Assembly (NCBI GenBank): GCA_937905835.1
Contig: CALCXK010000050.1
Span: 1 to 35,003 of the forward strand
Direction of reading: 5' to 3'
DNA: 35,003 nt
Source of the DNA: an uncultured Ilumatobacter sp.
GTDB taxonomy: Bacteria > Actinomycetota > Acidimicrobiia > Acidimicrobiales > Ilumatobacteraceae
This document shows, piece by piece, positions 31,710 to 35,003 of this stretch. Numbering within the stretch: position 1 is the first letter of the stretch; every line of letters begins with the position of its first letter. The notes under the pieces were generated by a model. That model saw only the letters and a program-made list of their open reading frames with translations. It searched no databases and had not been told where the DNA came from. A program made the position numbers and the translations under genes.

Positions 31710-31932
31710 GTTTTCCGTCCCTGCTCAGCGCGTGACCGATGTGGGCGGGAATCATGGTCGCAATACGGGGGAACAGACACACTGTCCACTTCCCCTCGGG
31801 TCAGAAGTGGACACTCGGCGATGCCGTCGAAATCTCGGGATCAAAGAATTGACGGCCGTTCACACGGAACGCGACATCGACAAACCCCAAGGCGAGTGCT
31901 GCAATCGACGCATCGGACTCGAGCGTCTCAGT
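31710..31932. other. Intergenic gap between livJ terminator and livF
   Basis: Within it I see the inverted repeat at 31783-31813. The minus-strand frame in phase with livF stays open for 43 codons past the livF stop (31932-31801) without a start or a clear family. Nothing else supported. Confidence 0.5.
31783..31813. repeat. Perfect 10-bp inverted repeat
   Basis: TGTCCACTTC (31783-31792) and GAAGTGGACA (31804-31813) flank an 11-nt spacer. It could act as a factor-dependent terminator for the livF operon, an operator, or the remains of a mobile-element end. There is no T-run. Confidence 0.6.
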
Positions 31933-32715
31933 TCATCCTTCTTGGTGGTCTTTGACCAGGGTGCCGAGATAAAGCTCGATGACCTTGGGGTCGTTCAGGA
32001 GTTCTTTGCCCGTGCCGGTGTAGGCATTCGAGCCTTGATCAAGCACGTAGCCACGGTCGCAGATCTGCAAGCAACGACTAGCGTTTTGCTCGACCATAAC
32101 GATCGACACGCCTGCCTTATTGATCTGGTGACAACGAATGAACACCTCGTCCTGCAATGCCGGAGACAAACCAGCAGACGGTTCGTCGAGCAGCAGCACC
32201 GACGGATCCATCATCAGGGCACGGCCCATTGCCAGCATTTGTCGCTCACCGCCCGACAGCGAACCGGCGCGTTGGTCAGAGCGTTCCATGAGACGCGGGA
32301 ACATGTCGCCGATGATGCCGACGCGCTCCTTGTAGAGCGGAGGATTGAGGAAGGTGCCCATTTCAAGGTTCTCCGTGACCGTGAGCGCAGGGAAGACGTT
32401 GTTGTTCTGCGGCACATAACCAATACCACGGCTCACCAACTTGTTCGCCTTAAGGTTCGTGATCTCCTCGCCGCGGTGGCGTACCTGCCCCTCGCGAACG
32501 TTGACGAGGCCGAACATCGACTTGATCAGCGTGGACTTGCCAGCGCCGTTCGGACCGATGATCCCGACAAGTTCGCCCTGAGCGAGTTCAAGGGAACAGT
32601 CGTTGAGAATGTTGACGCCGGGGATGTAACCCGCCGTCAGATTGTCAGCGACGAGCAGCGGCTCACTCTTCGTTGCGGCCGGCGAACCAGCTGTATTCGG
32701 GGAAGCATCAGGCAT
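31933..32715 (-). CDS. livF: Branched-chain amino acid ABC transporter ATP-binding protein LivF
   Basis: A 260-residue ABC ATPase: Walker A GPNGAGKST (54-62), Q-loop YVPQNNNVFP (100-109), signature LSGGERQ (153-159), Walker B VLLLDEPS (173-180), and the LivF-like GLSPALQDEVF and VEQNASRCLQICDRGYVLD. A short hydrophilic N-terminal extension (about 18 residues) precedes the core. Supplies energy for the transporter with LivG. It is 9 bp past the livG stop and ends the livH-livM-livG-livF operon. Confidence 0.95.
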   Translation of the reverse strand: MPDASPNTAGSPAATKSEPLLVADNLTAGYIPGVNILNDCSLELAQGELVGIIGPNGAGKSTLIKSMFGLVNVREGQVRHRGEEITNLKANKLVSRGIGYVPQNNNVFPALTVTENLEMGTFLNPPLYKERVGIIGDMFPRLMERSDQRAGSLSGGERQMLAMGRALMMDPSVLLLDEPSAGLSPALQDEVFIRCHQINKAGVSIVMVEQNASRCLQICDRGYVLDQGSNAYTGTGKELLNDPKVIELYLGTLVKDHQEG

Positions 32716-32724
32716 CGTCAGGGC

Positions 32725-33702
32725 TCACAGTTCAGTGTCAAGATCGAGTGCGGAGTCGTGGTGTGATCCGAGGTAGGCATCGACCACGGCCTTGTTCTGG
32801 CCGATCGAGGCTGGCGGACCCTCGGCAATGATCCGACCTTCGGCCATCACGATAACCCAGTCAGAAATCTCTTGGACCATGTCCATGTCGTGCTCGACAA
32901 ACAACACGGTCATTCCAGCGTCGCGCAGTCCAGTGACGTGACCGAGCAACGACTGCGTCAGGGCCGGGTTGACGCCGGCCATCGGCTCATCGAGCATCAC
33001 CATTGATGGCTCGACCATCAATGCACGCGCCATCTCGAGGAGCTTGCGCTGCCCACCGGACATCGTTCCGGCAAACTCGTCACGCATGTGCGAGAGCTTG
33101 AAACGATCGAGTAACGCATCGGCGCGTTGCTCGATCGCCGTCTCCTGTGCTCGCCATGTGAAGGGAAGGACGGCACGCCACAGCGACTCGCCCTTCTGAC
33201 CGGTTCCACCGAGCTTCATGTTCTCGATGACGGTCATCTTCGACAGCGCTTTGGTGAGCTGGAATGTACGAACCATGCCGTAGTTGGCAATCTTGTAAGC
33301 TGGCACCTTGTCGATGTTGTGCCCGTCGAACGTCCTGGTTCCATGGTCGGGCGTATCGAAGTTGGTAAGCAGGTTGAATAAGGTCGTCTTGCCCGCACCG
33401 TTCGGTCCAATGAGCGCAGTGATCACTCCACGCTGCACTTCGACATGTTCGACGTCGACAGCGGTGAGGCCACCGTAGCGCCTGACAACACCGTCAGCGA
33501 TCAGGATCGGGTCAGGCTTCTTGGCGCCCGGTTCCCAGGCAACGTCAGCCAGCGCAGCCCGCGCTGCCACCGAGTCGACGCCGACGATCTTGTCCGAGAT
33601 TGCTACGCTCATATCGGAGACGTCGCCCGGCGCTCCGGCAAGAGGTCCTGCGTCTGGGATCAAATCGTCCTTGAAATCACTTTCGAACTGGTCACCGGTC
33701 AT
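32725..33702 (-). CDS. livG: Branched-chain amino acid ABC transporter ATP-binding protein LivG, with N-terminal extension
   Basis: A 325-residue ABC ATPase: Walker A GPNGAGKTT at 99-107, signature MSGGQRKLLEMARAL, Walker B VMLDEPMAGVNPAL, the His-loop VEHDMDMV, and the C-terminal EGPPASIGQNKAVVDAYLG typical of LivG. The ABC core begins around residue 65, leaving 64 extra acidic/alanine-rich residues (TGDQFESDFKDDLIP and so on) not usual for LivG (about 255 residues). The start ATG 33702 overlaps the livM stop by 11 bp and has AGGAAGAG upstream. An internal ATG at 33612 has no ribosome site. Confidence 0.92.
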   Translation of the reverse strand: MTGDQFESDFKDDLIPDAGPLAGAPGDVSDMSVAISDKIVGVDSVAARAALADVAWEPGAKKPDPILIADGVVRRYGGLTAVDVEHVEVQRGVITALIGPNGAGKTTLFNLLTNFDTPDHGTRTFDGHNIDKVPAYKIANYGMVRTFQLTKALSKMTVIENMKLGGTGQKGESLWRAVLPFTWRAQETAIEQRADALLDRFKLSHMRDEFAGTMSGGQRKLLEMARALMVEPSMVMLDEPMAGVNPALTQSLLGHVTGLRDAGMTVLFVEHDMDMVQEISDWVIVMAEGRIIAEGPPASIGQNKAVVDAYLGSHHDSALDLDTEL

Positions 33703-34732
33703 CAAGCGCCATCTCTTCCTTATTACCAAAGATGCCTTGCGGGCGGAATGCTGCAAGCAGTGCGAGGCCGAGGCCCATGATCATGAAGCGAACCTGACCG
33801 ACCTGTGTACCGGTCATGAGCGAATCAGGGATCAGATCGTTCGAGACTCCCTGGCGGAGGAACGTGTCAGAGAAATTGAGCAAGCCATAGAGCAACGAGG
33901 CCCCAACGATCGGGGCGAGCACCTTGCCAGCGCCACCGAGGATGAGTGCGACCCAGACGAAGAACGTTACGTCGGTGATGAAGTTGTCGGGCTGCGCCAC
34001 AGAGAAGCCGATGGCCCGGATCATGCCGCCGATGGCGCCGAAGATACCGCCGATGATGAGTGCCTGCATTTTGTAGGCGTAGGCGTTCTTGCCGAGGCTG
34101 CGAGCAGCGTCTTCGTCTTCGCGAATCGCCTTCAGAACGCGGCCCCACGGGCTGCGAATCAGCAACCAGCAGATCGTCGCAACGATGGCCAACACGACCC
34201 AACCGACCATCACGAGGAACATCTGGTTACCGGTGAACAGGTTGAACAGGTAGCGATCCTGTGTGCCAAACGGACTCATGTCGTAGAACGTCCCCGAAAA
34301 GCCGGTGAGCCCATCGGAGGAGTTCGTCCACTTCTTAATGCCCGGTGTGGGTGAGCGCACCACGATACGGAAGATTTCGGCGACGGCGATCGTCACGATG
34401 GCGAGGTAATCCGCACGCAATCGCAGCGTCGGAATACCCATAACCAGGGCGAAGATGACCGGGAACACGATGACACCGACGAAGATGCCGAGCCAGAATA
34501 ATGTGCTCTCGCTCAGATCCCAGCCGAAGTTCCGGTTGGCGGCGGGCCCGATGGTCGCGACCATCATTGCGAGGCCGTAGGCCCCGGCGGCCATGAACAC
34601 CGCTTGGCCGAAGTTGAGCAGTCCGGTGAAACCAAAGTGCAGGTTCAGGCCGATTGCGGCGAGGGCGAAAAAGATGAAGCTTTCGCCGATGAGCCCGCGA
34701 AACAGGCTCTCGATAATTGATACCCAGTCCAT
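33692..34732 (-). CDS. livM: Branched-chain amino acid ABC transporter permease LivM
   Basis: A 346-residue permease with about 8-10 membrane segments. Family blocks are IGLNLHFGFTGLLNFGQAVFMAAGAYG (27-53), LRLRADYLAIVTIAVAEIFRIV, SPWGRVLKAIREDEDAARSLGKNAYAYKMQAL (the EAA-like cytoplasmic loop) and FVWVALILGGAGKVLAPIVGASLLYG. With LivH it forms the translocation channel. Strong Shine-Dalgarno AGGAG 8 nt before the ATG at 34732, and 9 bp after livH. Confidence 0.95.
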   Translation of the reverse strand: MDWVSIIESLFRGLIGESFIFFALAAIGLNLHFGFTGLLNFGQAVFMAAGAYGLAMMVATIGPAANRNFGWDLSESTLFWLGIFVGVIVFPVIFALVMGIPTLRLRADYLAIVTIAVAEIFRIVVRSPTPGIKKWTNSSDGLTGFSGTFYDMSPFGTQDRYLFNLFTGNQMFLVMVGWVVLAIVATICWLLIRSPWGRVLKAIREDEDAARSLGKNAYAYKMQALIIGGIFGAIGGMIRAIGFSVAQPDNFITDVTFFVWVALILGGAGKVLAPIVGASLLYGLLNFSDTFLRQGVSNDLIPDSLMTGTQVGQVRFMIMGLGLALLAAFRPQGIFGNKEEMALDDR

Positions 34733-34741
34733 GATGGTCTC

Positions 34742-35003
34742 CTATCCGATCCGATCCGGTCGTCCGAGCAAGCCCTGTGGGCGCACCAGCAGGATGATGA
34801 TCAGAGCGAGTAGCGCGCCGACGTTTTTCATGTCTCCAGGGATGAGCAATGTCGACATCTGGATAAAAATACCGGCAATCAGACTGCCGAGGAGGGCGCC
34901 GTACGCCGTACCGAGTCCGCCAAGCGTGACACCGGCAAACATCAGCAACAGGAGGCGGAAGCCCATCTCCCAGTTGACGTTCTCGGTGAGACCGAACAGC
35001 ACG
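34742..35003 (-). CDS. livH: Branched-chain amino acid ABC transporter permease LivH (5' part beyond window)
   Basis: The frame is open from the right edge to the TAG at 34744-34742. It shows the C-terminal end of a LivH permease: FRLLLLMFAGVTLGGLGTAYGALLGSLIAGIFIQMST, then NVGALLALIIILLVRPQGLLGR, the usual LivH ending RPQGLLG. Only the last 87 codons are visible; the N-terminal part and start lie to the right of the window. First visible gene of the livH-livM-livG-livF operon, 9 bp before livM. Confidence 0.9.
   Translation of the reverse strand, partial: VLFGLTENVNWEMGFRLLLLMFAGVTLGGLGTAYGALLGSLIAGIFIQMSTLLIPGDMKNVGALLALIIILLVRPQGLLGRPDRIG

Noticed and set aside
31708..32766. 352-residue plus-strand frame opposite livF
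   Set aside because: Antisense to Walker A, signature and Walker B motifs of livF.

Overview
The window is a high-GC bacterial chromosome segment, almost fully coding, with short gaps and many 4-14 bp gene overlaps. It looks like a free-living actinobacterium. The evidence is the gene order alaS-ruvX-mltG-aroE-aroC-aroK-aroB, a DUF3151 protein, a GuaB1-type CBS-containing GMP reductase relative, frequent GTG starts, and several transcription units whose start codon lies only 6-9 nt downstream of a TAnnnT -10 box (probably leaderless). The class Acidimicrobiia (Ilumatobacter-like) is my best guess. That is inference from overall character, not a search. No rRNA, tRNA, CRISPR array, intact insertion sequence, prophage or replication origin was seen.

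Layout. 1-379 (-): Lys/Ala-tailed phasin-like protein, cut by the window edge. 427-2478: a HAD-IIA phosphatase (-) divergent from a DUF1015 protein (+). 2504-5183: a small SSB-like OB-fold protein (-) divergent from a translationally coupled TVP38-type membrane protein and flavin disulfide-reductase-like enzyme (+). 5184-5554: gene-poor, holding a decayed hotdog/MaoC-like pseudogene. 5555-13402 (-): the alanyl-tRNA synthetase, Holliday-junction nuclease, lytic transglycosylase and shikimate pathway operon, with four of the seven common shikimate-pathway enzymes. 13429-14703: a nine-cysteine protein, a tiny acidic protein, paired inverted repeats and a truncated ParA-like fragment. 14690-17282 (-): DUF3151, MobA, rhodanese, RNase D operon. 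17340-18817 (+): small membrane protein overlapping an MFS transporter. 18910-23041: pyruvate kinase plus an alpha/beta hydrolase (-), divergent from a histidine phosphatase and an M18 aminopeptidase (+). 23079-25823 (-): guaB1-cmk-plsC. 25900-27568 (+): alpha/beta hydrolase and Sua5. 27573-30228 (-): nitroreductase, xylulokinase, J-domain protein. 30339-35003: branched-chain amino acid type ABC transporter, with the lipoprotein binding protein on + and livH-livM-livG-livF on -, meeting around a strong terminator.

Most of the window is housekeeping: aromatic amino acid precursors, translation, nucleotide and lipid metabolism, glycolysis, tRNA modification and uptake of amino-acid-like solutes. 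I found no multi-gene system that I can defend as undescribed. The best leads are the TVP38/oxidoreductase pair, whose C-terminal catalytic His position reads Tyr; the nine-cysteine protein; the ParA-like fragment beside nested palindromes; and the broken hotdog gene downstream of aroB.
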